Below are positions 8,893 to 17,621 of a stretch of DNA of 64,000 nt, one piece after another. The notes beneath the pieces were generated by a model. The model was given only the letters and a program-made list of their open reading frames with translations. It ran no database searches and was not told the DNA's origin. Position numbers and translations under genes: made by a program. The stretch comes from Bacteroides muris (ex Afrizal et al. 2022) (lineage in GTDB: Bacteria; Bacteroidota; Bacteroidia; Bacteroidales; Bacteroidaceae): NCBI RefSeq assembly GCF_004793475.1, contig NZ_SRYZ01000003.1, forward strand, positions 160,097 to 224,096, given 5' to 3'. Position 1 is the stretch's first letter. Every line of letters begins with the position of its first letter.

Positions 8893-11800
8893 TTAGAAAC
8901 TAAAATTGAATCCTAAGCTGAATGATCGAGCTACCGGATAGGTACCTCCATCCAAACCGAAGTTACCTACTTCGGGATCGATACCACTGTAATCTGTCGC
9001 AGTAAAAAGGTTCTCACCATTCAGATAGAAACGTAATGTACTGCCAGGCAAGCCAATGGTTCGCATGGCATTCTTCGGCAAGGTATAACCCAAAGTAACG
9101 TTTTTTAAACGGAGATAGCTACCATTCTCCAAAAAGAAATCGTTAAGATTACTATAGTTGTTATTTCCGTCTTCAATCAAAGCCAAATGAGGAATACCGG
9201 ATGTTTTATTGTAATCCCAAGAATTAAGAACATCAGCAAGCATATTACCACCTTGTCCTCTACCGGTGTAACCCATCTGTTTGAATCCGTTATAAATGGT
9301 CGACTTACCTACTCCCTGAAATTGGAAGCTAAAATCAATACCTTTGTATTGCAAGTTACCACCAAATCCAAAAGTAATCTTTGGCATATAGCTGCCTAAA
9401 TATTGTTTATCGTCATCAGTAATCTGACCATCGTTATTAAAGTCCACATATCTGAAATCACCCGGCTTTGCATTAGGCTGAATAAGCTTTGTCATACCAG
9501 TTTCAGGATCTCTCCAAGTAAAATTCTTTACTTCTTCTTCGCTTTGGAAAATACCATCAGTCTTCAATACATAATAAGAATACCAAGGATTACCAACAGA
9601 TGAACGCAATGGAGTCAAACTGTTCAACACAATATTGTGTTGCATATATCCCATAGCTCCCAAATCAAGAACTTCATTATGTACAGTAGATATATTGGCA
9701 TTCAAACCAAAAGTAACATCACCGATTGTCTTATTGTAGCTGGCACCTAATTCCCAACCACGATTCACCACATCTCCCACATTTCCGTAAGGGTCTACCT
9801 TCACACCAGCCACAGAAGGCATCGGCACTACCTCAATCAGGTCTTTCGTACGTTTGTTGAAATAATCTACCGTCAGGTTCAAACTGTTATCGAACAAGCC
9901 CATATCTAAACCTATACCATATTGTTCTGTAGTTTCCCACTTCAAATTTTTGGTACCGATAGAACCGGCATACACACCGTTCTGAACCATGTGATTCAAA
10001 TTCTGACCATAGATAATAGGCCATTCGACTTCATTCAAAGGAACGTTCCAAGAATAACGAGGCACCAAAGCCACATTACCGACTTGTCCCCAACTACCAC
10101 GCAACTTTAGCATGCTGACAACCGACTTCAAGGGTTCAAAGAAGGATTCCGAGGATATTTTCCAAGATGCCGATACAGCAGGGAATATACCTGAATTATT
10201 ATCCTTATACAATTTTGAAGTGGCATCTCTACGCAAACTTCCTGTCAAAAAATAACGGTCGCCATAAGAATAACCGATACGAGCAAAAGCAGAAATCATA
10301 GATTCTTCCCAAATGCTTTCTTCCGGCTTGTATTTGCTCCAATTACCGGCCTGTCCATTCGTAATGGAATGTCTATCTTCCAAATTGTATCCGCTGGTAT
10401 AGTAACGATCCCATTTATATTTTTCATATTTCATAGAATAACCAACCATAGCGCTGACGTGATGTACATCGTTAAATACCTTCGCCCAAGTGGCGATAGT
10501 TTCCCATAGGATATTACTATTCCAAGTATTAGACATCTCACGAGTGTTGTCCAAATCCGGACGCCCCACTTCGAGCACCCTTGGTGAGAATATGTCTTCA
10601 TGTCTTACATCCAAACCTGCCGTAAAATCACTCTTGATTGTCAAAGAAGAGAGAGGCTTCAATTCCAAAGAAGTAGTAGAATAGATTCTTGTAGAAGGTC
10701 TTTCCTGATTAAGACGTTGCAATGTAGCCACCGGATTTCTCATTTCACCATAAGGACTACTGATACCTTCGTCAATAGCCCAGCGAGGAACCGTTCCGTG
10801 ATAAAGCGGCTTACCTTGATCATCAGTCATCAAGTTACCGGATTTATCATAATCATACACTGTTGCCGAACGAGGGAAAAAGACAGCCTGATTCAATACA
10901 CCTTCATGTCCTGTACCGATATTACCTTGGCCATTTTTATATTCATAAGTAACACGTTCACTCAATTTCAGCCATTTGGCTATTTGGAAATCCATGTTCC
11001 CCTTAGCAGAGAATTTGCGTGAATATGTGTTCAGCATAATACCTTTATCATTGTCGTAAGCAAAAGATGCAAAACCTTTCATAACCTCACTACCTCCGGA
11101 TAAAGACAAAGCATAGTGTTCCAACGAACCTGTACGGAAAATAGCATCCATCCAATCTGTGCGTGTCACATTACCATAAGCAAACACATTGGGATTTCTT
11201 GATGGATTAGCTATACCGCCATACGTTTTCACCGCATCTGCCCATACCTGATTATATTGTTCAGCTGTCAGGGTTTCGGGCAAATTCATCGCATTTTTAA
11301 AACTCTTGGAAATATTGATATTCACCTTCACCTTACCGACAGCAGCTTGCTTAGTAGTTACCACCACTACACCACCAGAACCTACACTTGCTCCATAGAT
11401 AGCAGCTGAAGCAGCATCCTTCAATACGGTAATGGTTTCTACATCTTCCATGCTGAAAGGTGCACCGGGTACGCCATCCACTACATAAAGCACACCATCA
11501 CCACTATTGTAGTTATCGTCCGTACCACGAGAACCGCGACCACGGATAGACAAAGAAACATCAGACATCGGGTCTCCACCATTAGACTGAATCATAACAC
11601 CGGGCATTTGTCCTTGCAGATAAGACCCCAAATTAGCCGGGCGGCTTTTCAATTTATCATCTATTTTAACGGTAGAAACTGCCGTAGACAAGTCTTCCTT
11701 TCGACTAGTCCCATAACCTATAACAACGACTTCATCAAGCAGTTCCGTATCTTCCTGCAAAATAGCAGCAATCGGTTCTGACGAAGCCTTTACTTCCAAT

Positions 11801-12054
11801 GTTTTATATCCCATGAAACTTATTTGCAAAATATCTTTTTCCATAGTTTGCAGCACAAATTTCCCATCAACGTCCGTAATCACTCCATTCGTCGTTCCTT
11901 TTACCAACACATTAGCACCAATCACAGGTTCACCAGTCTGATCTTTTACTGTTCCTTTCACAGAAATCTGCTGTGCATAAGCACCTGCCGACAAGAACAG
12001 CCCTAACAGTAGGGTCAGAATCGTTCGATAGATTCTAAGATTTACTTGTTTCAT
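8893..12054 (-). CDS. SusC-family TonB-dependent outer membrane transporter
   Basis: 1053 residues. A signal peptide (AGAYAQ, cleavage near 27) is followed by a carboxypeptidase-D-like domain (about 29-113, with VKGTVKDQTGEPVIGANVLV), a TonB-box-like segment DEVVVIGYG, the plug (containing LQGQMPGVMIQSNGG and IRGRGS), and a long beta-barrel ending in Phe (FSLGFNFSF). It imports oligosaccharides into the periplasm with SusD, using energy from a TonB-ExbBD complex. It is the first gene of the PUL operon. No sigma/anti-sigma or hybrid two-component regulator lies beside it, so control must come from elsewhere; a TGCGCAAA element upstream (12168) is a candidate operator. Confidence 0.96.
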   Translation of the reverse strand: MKQVNLRIYRTILTLLLGLFLSAGAYAQQISVKGTVKDQTGEPVIGANVLVKGTTNGVITDVDGKFVLQTMEKDILQISFMGYKTLEVKASSEPIAAILQEDTELLDEVVVIGYGTSRKEDLSTAVSTVKIDDKLKSRPANLGSYLQGQMPGVMIQSNGGDPMSDVSLSIRGRGSRGTDDNYNSGDGVLYVVDGVPGAPFSMEDVETITVLKDAASAAIYGASVGSGGVVVVTTKQAAVGKVKVNINISKSFKNAMNLPETLTAEQYNQVWADAVKTYGGIANPSRNPNVFAYGNVTRTDWMDAIFRTGSLEHYALSLSGGSEVMKGFASFAYDNDKGIMLNTYSRKFSAKGNMDFQIAKWLKLSERVTYEYKNGQGNIGTGHEGVLNQAVFFPRSATVYDYDKSGNLMTDDQGKPLYHGTVPRWAIDEGISSPYGEMRNPVATLQRLNQERPSTRIYSTTSLELKPLSSLTIKSDFTAGLDVRHEDIFSPRVLEVGRPDLDNTREMSNTWNSNILWETIATWAKVFNDVHHVSAMVGYSMKYEKYKWDRYYTSGYNLEDRHSITNGQAGNWSKYKPEESIWEESMISAFARIGYSYGDRYFLTGSLRRDATSKLYKDNNSGIFPAVSASWKISSESFFEPLKSVVSMLKLRGSWGQVGNVALVPRYSWNVPLNEVEWPIIYGQNLNHMVQNGVYAGSIGTKNLKWETTEQYGIGLDMGLFDNSLNLTVDYFNKRTKDLIEVVPMPSVAGVKVDPYGNVGDVVNRGWELGASYNKTIGDVTFGLNANISTVHNEVLDLGAMGYMQHNIVLNSLTPLRSSVGNPWYSYYVLKTDGIFQSEEEVKNFTWRDPETGMTKLIQPNAKPGDFRYVDFNNDGQITDDDKQYLGSYMPKITFGFGGNLQYKGIDFSFQFQGVGKSTIYNGFKQMGYTGRGQGGNMLADVLNSWDYNKTSGIPHLALIEDGNNNYSNLNDFFLENGSYLRLKNVTLGYTLPKNAMRTIGLPGSTLRFYLNGENLFTATDYSGIDPEVGNFGLDGGTYPVARSFSLGFNFSF

Positions 12055-12167
12055 CCAATTAAAATTTAAAGTTTATAATATAGAAAATTATAATTCCGCC
12101 ACAAAGGTCAGAAAGCAGAATTACATAGTTATTACAAAAGAAGCAATTCTCTAACAGTCCTTATTTA

Positions 12168-12175
12168 TGCGCAAA
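12168..12175 (+). promoter_or_regulatory. Single TGCGCAAA site upstream of susC
   Basis: The octamer TGCGCAAA, with the palindromic core TGCGCA, lies 114 bp before the susC start in the 173-bp gap between susC and the ROK gene. The same octamer occurs as a 21-bp-spaced pair upstream of both the ROK gene and the PI-PLC gene, in the opposite orientation. It may be a lone half-site of the same regulator. A single octamer can occur by chance. Confidence 0.35.
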
Positions 12176-12227
12176 ATAATACAACTGTAAACATTTATTA
12201 TCTTTCAATCAAACCGTATAGGGATTA

Positions 12228-13052
12228 TTACTCAAGAAGAGCGGCAGCACCCAATAAACTGGAATCCTTTTGATGCGAAGCCACCACACTCACATTATCC
12301 GATATAATCTTGTAGGGAAAACTTTGCATTGTTTGTTCCATAGCATTTTTAAAGAAAGGAAAAGCCGACACAATACCGCCTCCTAAAACTATAGCCTGCG
12401 GCGCATAAGTATAAAGGACTGCTTTCATAAGATTCCCCAGATGCTTGCCAAATTCTTTCCAAAGCTCCAGAGCGGTTTGCTCTCCTTGCGCTGCTTTTTC
12501 GGCAGCCAGCAGACCGGTAGTATCATAACGCTTAAAGAAAAAACTGCTGCAATAATGTTCAAAATCACTGTCCAGATAAGGAAGCGAGCCTATTTCTCCC
12601 GCACCTACATATTGCCCGCAATACAAACGACGGCCTACAATCACACCAGCTCCGATACCCGTCCCGATAGTAATACCCACCATGTGGGAAAATGAGCGTC
12701 CCTCGCCAAACAAGCATTCACCCAGAGCGAAACAGTTGGAGTCGTTATTAACAGCAACTGCCACTTTGAACTCTTCCTCCAGCACCTCCTTCAAGTGTAT
12801 CTCTTTCCAGGAAGATATGTTCGCAACATTATATACAATCCCCTTTTGGGGGTCAACGATTGAGGGAACTCCGATACCAATTCCATCCACTTCTTCAGTC
12901 ATCACACTACGAATGAGCTGAGAAAGCTGATTGAGCACCGTAGAAGCATCCTGCTGAGCCAAGCAAGGTACTGACACCTTATTCAGACACTTTCCGCCCT
13001 CTACTTGTGCTATCCGGATATTAGTTCCTCCTAAATCTATTGACAATTTCAT
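12228..13052 (-). CDS. ROK-family sugar kinase, zinc motif absent
   Basis: 274 residues of the ROK (repressor, ORF, kinase) family without a DNA-binding domain, so a kinase rather than a repressor. It shows the ATP phosphate loop DLGGTNIR (6-13), the catalytic Asp104 in VNNDSNCFALGE, the ROK signature around GITIGTGIGAGVIVG (126-140) and a second glycine-rich loop IVLGGGIVSA (221-230). The usual zinc site is missing: GEIGH is GEIGS (153-157) and the CxCGxxGCxE segment is replaced by FEHYCSSFFF. It probably phosphorylates a free hexose, such as mannose or glucose, in the cytoplasm. It lies upstream of the PUL on the same strand and shares its upstream element with the PI-PLC gene. Confidence 0.85.
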   Translation of the reverse strand: MKLSIDLGGTNIRIAQVEGGKCLNKVSVPCLAQQDASTVLNQLSQLIRSVMTEEVDGIGIGVPSIVDPQKGIVYNVANISSWKEIHLKEVLEEEFKVAVAVNNDSNCFALGECLFGEGRSFSHMVGITIGTGIGAGVIVGRRLYCGQYVGAGEIGSLPYLDSDFEHYCSSFFFKRYDTTGLLAAEKAAQGEQTALELWKEFGKHLGNLMKAVLYTYAPQAIVLGGGIVSAFPFFKNAMEQTMQSFPYKIISDNVSVVASHQKDSSLLGAAALLE

Positions 13053-13119
13053 AGGTATATAATTTTAAGACATTTAGCATGCACAAAATTAGGAAACCGG
13101 TTCTTTTTTAAAACCCATA

Positions 13120-13148
13120 TTTGCGCATATAATTCTTCATTTTGCGCA
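13120..13148 (-). promoter_or_regulatory. Paired TGCGCAAA operator-like element, copy A (ROK gene)
   Basis: On the plus strand TTTGCGCA occurs at 13120-13127 and again at 13141-13148, exactly 21 bp apart and in the same orientation (TGCGCAAA on the coding minus strand). It lies about 70 bp before the ROK start and overlaps the stop codon of the PI-PLC gene. A near-identical arrangement, with similar flanking sequence starting at a GCATG word, is found before the PI-PLC gene (copy B). Spacing of two helical turns fits a dimeric regulator. Confidence 0.6.
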
Positions 13149-14129
13149 AACATTGCTATCAATCAGGTATTCTACCAAGGCCTTACCACCGGGCTCACCG
13201 ACAAAATCAATAAAAACAATGCCGCAATTCCGCTTACCCTGCTTCTTCAGATAATCCGCTACAGGCCCATTCACCTTATCCGCAAACACCTTAGGAGTTC
13301 CCAAAGGCAACCCCGTGGCACTCACAAACGTGATGCCCCACTGACGTGAAGAAACCGGTTCGGCAGATATCCGTTCCAGGTTGCGGATAGAGACATCTGT
13401 TTTCTTGCCGGCATCCTTGCCCGATTCATATTGATATTCATCTTCAAGCAGCACACAGCCTTCTTTTCCATCTCTATTGCGAAGGGTCAACAAGCAAGTG
13501 CTGTTGTCTTTCCAGCCCACGCATGCAGCTCCCGGATAATCATCCATGACGTAATCCCTATGCAGGAACAGGATCTTTCCGCGGCAATCCCACACTGTCA
13601 GTTCCGGACGAAAATCCATCACGAAATAACGCTGATGCGCAGGGATACTCAAAGAAACAGACAACAGAGAAGCATAATCCTGCGACTCGCCCCCTTCTTT
13701 TTTCAATGAAACAATCAGAACTTCGGAAGGATGTGCCTGCAAGAAACCGATGAAAGCGGGAAGCACATCGTCTTCCCAATATATATCCTGAAAAGCATGG
13801 CTATGGAATACACCCAATTTACCATTTTTCTTCTCTAAACGAATATCAAAAGCACGGATGCCCTGCTGCAACTGGGCTGGAATATTCGTTGACTGCGTTT
13901 TCAACATAGGGCCTCCTTTGACGGTTCCACTGTCGTGCGTACCCGGAATAGAAACTTTGCATACGGGAAGTGTGTCATGAAGAGACTTCATCCAAGCCAC
14001 GTTTCTGCCACCTGCCTGCACAAGCATATCAGCGGTTCGGGAACCGCCATCCCCTGCACAAGCCTGAGAAGCCGATACGAAAACGACCAAAGCTAATGCA
14101 CAGCATATCCGCAAACAAATTTTTCCCAT
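13137..14129 (-). CDS. PI-PLC X-domain phospholipase C-like protein, exported
   Basis: 330 residues with a signal peptide (SASQACAG, cleavage near 23-26; a lipoprotein form through Cys24 is possible). The X-domain of bacterial phosphatidylinositol-specific phospholipase C is clear: SIPGTHDSG with catalytic His65, GIRAFDIRLE near 90-99, and VFHSHAFQD with the second histidine at 109 or 111. Such enzymes cleave PI or GPI anchors by transfer to the inositol 2-OH. Bacterial relatives with uncertain substrates also exist. It lies upstream of the ROK kinase (gap 84 bp) and shares a duplicated regulatory region with it. With the mannosidase and phosphatases nearby, a GPI-like substrate is an attractive but unproven idea. 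Confidence 0.87.
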   Translation of the reverse strand: MGKICLRICCALALVVFVSASQACAGDGGSRTADMLVQAGGRNVAWMKSLHDTLPVCKVSIPGTHDSGTVKGGPMLKTQSTNIPAQLQQGIRAFDIRLEKKNGKLGVFHSHAFQDIYWEDDVLPAFIGFLQAHPSEVLIVSLKKEGGESQDYASLLSVSLSIPAHQRYFVMDFRPELTVWDCRGKILFLHRDYVMDDYPGAACVGWKDNSTCLLTLRNRDGKEGCVLLEDEYQYESGKDAGKKTDVSIRNLERISAEPVSSRQWGITFVSATGLPLGTPKVFADKVNGPVADYLKKQGKRNCGIVFIDFVGEPGGKALVEYLIDSNVCAK

Positions 14130-14194
14130 AGTATATCTCTTTTAAGTTTTGGCATGTGCAAAAATAGAGGGTTCGTTTCCCATTCTTATCCCAA

Positions 14195-14223
14195 TTTGCG
14201 CATTTAGTTCTTCATTTTGCGCA
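14195..14223 (-). promoter_or_regulatory. Paired TGCGCAAA operator-like element, copy B (PI-PLC gene)
   Basis: TTTGCGCA at 14195-14202 and 14216-14223 on the plus strand, again 21 bp apart, with TAGTTCTTCATT between them. Copy A has ATAATTCTTCATT in the same place. The similarity extends toward the gene: both copies begin with a GCATG word 23-25 bp before their start codon, and here a -7-like box (TATTTTTG on the minus strand, 14159-14166) lies between operator and gene. The two promoters seem duplicated and are likely co-regulated. Confidence 0.6.
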
Positions 14224-14412
14224 AAGATTTACTGCAAAATCCGTGCAAGATACGAACAAAGGCCACATCCGCCACATCAAGCATAGTGAGACTGCCGGGA
14301 TACGAACAAGACAACAGCAGACAAGCCTATAATACCAAGGATGCCAAGAATAGGGCATAAAGTCGGCTCAGCCTACTTAACAAGCAGTATCGAGCATATT
14401 TCAAAGTTTATC

Positions 14413-14493
14413 TTCAACCTGAATATATAAATATTCAGCCTAAAGATATAAATATTCAAATTGAAGATATACATATCCAGCCTGAAGATAAAT
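14413..14493. repeat. Imperfect 21-bp tandem repeat, about four copies
   Basis: Copies at 14413-14433, 14434-14454, 14455-14475 and a partial one from 14476 follow the pattern TTCAGCCTgAAGATATAAATA with a few substitutions. The period is exactly 21 bp. In one plus-strand frame this reads as a 7-residue repeat (PEYINIQ, PKDINIQ, IEDIHIQ, PEDKS then stop), but there is no start codon and the frame opens only after a TAA at 14358. It is more likely a DNA-level repeat or a remnant than a gene. Confidence 0.7.
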
Positions 14494-14743
14494 CTTGAAA
14501 TAAAGCCCGGACATCTTCTAAAGCAGACAGAAGCAGCCTTGACCACATACTAAAGCATCCTTGGTCCAAGTACCAAAGCGCTTTCTTAAATAACGTGTGC
14601 AACTTCACCCGCATGGTTTCCTCTCCTTCAAGAAGGAAGAGAATCGTAATAGTACAGACTTATATCACATCAAATACGGCCAAGCTATCAACAACCCACT
14701 TTCTGCAAACAACATTTTTAAGAAGGGAACAAACCGCCCCCTC

Positions 14744-15511
14744 TCAGGGGAAAAGCGTAAACTGCCAATGATGATTCGTGCTGCGGCTCTCATCCAGAGC
14801 AAAGCCTTCCCAAGCAAAGGCTTTCAAGTCTTCAGGACGCCCTATGCGGTTCTTGACAATGAAACGCGTCATCTCTCCCCGGCACATCTTGGCATAGATG
14901 ACGATGGTTTTCAGCTGCCCGTCCTTCCACACTTGAAACTCAGGCGTAATAACGCGCACCTCCCGCTCCACCCGCTTCCATTCAAACAAGTCCTTCATTT
15001 CAGCACTTGCCAAATTAACAAGAACACCACCACTATTTTTAATTTCTTCTATAAAACAGTCCGTCAACAAGGGTTTCCAATAATCAAACATGGAGACTCC
15101 CCCTTTTTCGGGCAAGCGGATATCTCCCTCCAGACGATAGGGTTTGATGCCGTCCAGCGGACGAAGCAGCCCATAAAGAAAAGAAGTGATACGCAGATGC
15201 TCTTGCGCATAACGAAAATCCTCCACTGAAAAATCCTTCGGAAGAATGCGTTTGAAAACAGCTCCGGTATAGGCGCAAATAGCCGGCATCGGATGATTCT
15301 CTTCCGAACAGAAATCATGAAAACGCAAACAGTTCTCGGTGGCAATTTTGGTATTCACCCGAAGAAGCCTTTCCAATTCGGATACTGGATACTGCGACAT
15401 TTCCAACGCATTACGCACAGCCTCCGCTTCGAATTTCGGCACCGTGACTTCAGGCACGACAACCGAGCAGCGTGATGCCATGGTCTTCGCACAAGAGATA
15501 AGGACAAGCAT
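14744..15511 (-). CDS. yaaA: YaaA-family peroxide stress protein
   Basis: 255 residues matching the YaaA/DUF328 family along its whole length. It starts MLVLISCAKTM, with PAICAYTGAVFKRI near 93-106, RITSFLYGLLRPLDGIKPYRLE near 126-145, and a C-terminal WEGFALDESRSTNHHWQF. In E. coli YaaA limits free iron and DNA damage under hydrogen peroxide. The fold binds DNA but its chemistry is not settled. The gene stands alone on the minus strand, divergent from recJ. Fits a stress gene in an oxygen-sensitive anaerobe. Confidence 0.92.
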   Translation of the reverse strand: MLVLISCAKTMASRCSVVVPEVTVPKFEAEAVRNALEMSQYPVSELERLLRVNTKIATENCLRFHDFCSEENHPMPAICAYTGAVFKRILPKDFSVEDFRYAQEHLRITSFLYGLLRPLDGIKPYRLEGDIRLPEKGGVSMFDYWKPLLTDCFIEEIKNSGGVLVNLASAEMKDLFEWKRVEREVRVITPEFQVWKDGQLKTIVIYAKMCRGEMTRFIVKNRIGRPEDLKAFAWEGFALDESRSTNHHWQFTLFP

Positions 15512-15707
15512 AACAATTCTTTTTTAGCAGATGCAAAAATAAAGGTTTTCGACGGAGAATTATGTATACCTATAAAGTTTTTCTCTGGAATTCACCTCCA
15601 TTTCAAGAGTTTTTCATACCTTTACACCTTGTTGGAGAAAAGTGCACGTATTGAACCTTCCTGCTCCCCAACATATTGAGACAGAAAAAGAAAAAACAAT
15701 ATATAAA

Positions 15708-17423
15708 ATGACTCACAAATGGAATTATCAACCCATTACACCCGAACAGGCAGAAGCAAGCCAACAACTGGCCCAAGAATTGGGAATTAGCCCAATATTG
15801 GGAAAATTGCTGGCGGAGCGGGGAATAACAACGGCAGCGGATGCCCGGAAATTTTTCCGCCCCCAACTACCGGACCTATACGACCCATTTCTGATGAAGG
15901 ATATGGATATAGCCGTAGAGCGCCTGAATAAGGCAATGGGAAAGAAAGAGCGCATTCTTGTTTATGGAGATTATGACGTAGACGGTACCACGGCTGTGGC
16001 ATTGGTCTACAAGTTTATTCAACAGTTCTATTCGAACATCGACTACTATATCCCCGACCGTTACAATGAGGGATATGGAGTTTCAATCCAAGGAGTAGAC
16101 TATGCCGCAGAGAATGGCGTAAGCTTGATTATTGTATTGGACTGTGGTATCAAAGCCATCGAAGAAATCACATATGCCAAGGAGAAAGGCATTGATTTCA
16201 TCATCTGCGATCATCATGTCCCCGATGATGTACTGCCTCCTGCCGTAGCCATTCTGAATGCCAAACGGGAAGACAACACCTATCCTTATGAGCATCTGTC
16301 CGGATGCGGCGTAGGTTTCAAGTTCATGCAAGCATTTGCCATCAACAATGGCATCGAGTTCCATCACCTGATTCCCCTATTAGACCTTTGCGCTGTCAGC
16401 ATCGCATCGGACATTGTCCCCATTATGGGTGAAAACCGTATTCTTGCCTACCACGGCCTAAAGCAGTTGAACAGCAATCCCAGTGTAGGATTGAAAGCCA
16501 TCATTGATGTATGCGGACTGACGGACAAGGATATCACTGTCAGTGACATTGTATTCAAAATAGGTCCCCGTATCAATGCCTCCGGACGTATTCAGAACGG
16601 AAAAGAAGCCGTTGACCTGCTTACTGAAAAAGATTTCTCCCTTGCTCTGGAGAAAGCCGGACAAATCAATCAATACAACGAGACCCGCAAGGACTTGGAC
16701 AAAACCATGACCGAAGAGGCCAATAAGATTGTGGCCGATTTGGACGGACTTGTCGACCGCCGTTCCATTGTATTGTACAATGAAGACTGGCATAAAGGCG
16801 TCATCGGAATCGTTGCCTCCCGGTTGACGGAAATCTATTACCGCCCGGCAGTAGTGCTGACACGTACGGATGATATGGCAACCGGTTCCGCCCGTTCCGT
16901 CTCCGGATTCGACGTCTACAAAGCTATTGAATACTGCCGCGACCTTCTGGAAAACTTCGGAGGTCATACCTACGCTGCCGGTCTTTCCATGAAGGTGGAA
17001 AATGTACCAGCCTTTATCGAACGTTTCGAAAAGTTCGTATCACAAAACATCCTGCCGGAACAGACATGTGCCGTCATCGATATCCATGCCGAGATTGATT
17101 TCAGAGACATCACTCCGAAATTCTTCAGCGACCTTAAGAAATTCAATCCTTTCGGTCCGGACAATGCCAAACCCATTTTCTGCACGCACAATGTCTATGA
17201 TTATGGTACCAGTAAAGTCGTAGGGCGAGACCAGGAACATATCAAGCTGGAATTGGTGGACAACAAATCAAACAATGTGATGAACGGCATCGCTTTCGGA
17301 CAAAGTTCCCACGTACGCTTCATCAAGACCAAACGTTCCTTCGACATTTGCTATTCCATTGAGGAAAATACCCATAAACGAGGCGAGGTACAATTGCAGA
17401 TTGAAGACATAAAACCGAATTAA
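15708..17423 (+). CDS. recJ: Single-stranded-DNA-specific exonuclease RecJ
   Basis: 571 residues from ATG 15708. An upstream in-frame start at 15642 would add 22 residues of low-complexity sequence not typical of RecJ and is rejected. DHH-family motifs: VYGDYDVDGTTA (about 85-96), CDHHVP (167-172), a conserved Asp in LDLCAVSIASDIVP, and the DHHA1-side GPRINASGR. The C-terminal OB-fold region ends IEDIKPN. RecJ degrades single-stranded DNA 5' to 3' in recombination and mismatch repair. It is followed by recQ in the same direction, and the two proteins act together in RecF-type recombination, so co-location makes sense. A 198-bp gap separates them. Confidence 0.95.
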   Translation: MTHKWNYQPITPEQAEASQQLAQELGISPILGKLLAERGITTAADARKFFRPQLPDLYDPFLMKDMDIAVERLNKAMGKKERILVYGDYDVDGTTAVALVYKFIQQFYSNIDYYIPDRYNEGYGVSIQGVDYAAENGVSLIIVLDCGIKAIEEITYAKEKGIDFIICDHHVPDDVLPPAVAILNAKREDNTYPYEHLSGCGVGFKFMQAFAINNGIEFHHLIPLLDLCAVSIASDIVPIMGENRILAYHGLKQLNSNPSVGLKAIIDVCGLTDKDITVSDIVFKIGPRINASGRIQNGKEAVDLLTEKDFSLALEKAGQINQYNETRKDLDKTMTEEANKIVADLDGLVDRRSIVLYNEDWHKGVIGIVASRLTEIYYRPAVVLTRTDDMATGSARSVSGFDVYKAIEYCRDLLENFGGHTYAAGLSMKVENVPAFIERFEKFVSQNILPEQTCAVIDIHAEIDFRDITPKFFSDLKKFNPFGPDNAKPIFCTHNVYDYGTSKVVGRDQEHIKLELVDNKSNNVMNGIAFGQSSHVRFIKTKRSFDICYSIEENTHKRGEVQLQIEDIKPN

Positions 17424-17444
17424 AAGCCTCTCCCCTCCCCCTCT

Positions 17445-17486
17445 CTCCGGTTCTCCGTTATAGGGGGGGATAATCCCGTAAGAAGG
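17445..17486 (+). repeat. GC-rich repeat element, copy 1 (recJ-recQ gap)
   Basis: This segment starts CTCCGGTTCTCCGTTAT and ends AATCCCGTAAGAAGG. Its reverse complement is clearly similar (about four fifths of positions, with two one-base gaps) to 17651-17694, which forms the 5' coding end of recQ. The runs of C and G allow hairpins. It looks like a dispersed extragenic palindrome-type element of the genus. Confidence 0.6.
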
Positions 17487-17621
17487 AAATAAGGATAATA
17501 CTGCATTATATAAGGAAATGATAAATATCGGTTGATACTATAAGATAATTAATCACTAATACTTAATTAGGAGAAAACATCAGTTCAACGATAAGAAGTA
17601 GTAAAAAAGTTCAGTAAAGTA

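Larger units (their letters stand above)
14130..14743. other. 614-bp intergenic region upstream of the PI-PLC gene
   Basis: This stretch holds the PI-PLC promoter region with operator copy B, then no convincing gene. Around 14413-14493 it contains an imperfect 21-bp tandem repeat (separate entry). Near the yaaA end it holds a small hairpin, CCCCT/AGGGG (14738-14750), which overlaps the yaaA stop codon. A short open frame spans the tandem repeat in the plus direction but has no start codon. Confidence 0.6.

Noticed and set aside
14413..14493. CRISPR-like array
   Set aside because: The repeats are contiguous 21-bp units without spacers, and there are no cas genes in the window.
14359..14495. 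Heptapeptide-repeat microprotein encoded by the 21-bp repeat
   Set aside because: The frame has no start codon and is closed upstream by TAA at 14358.
14597..15229. Plus-strand 210-codon frame overlapping yaaA
   Set aside because: Mostly antisense to yaaA, which matches its family throughout; no motif in the plus frame.
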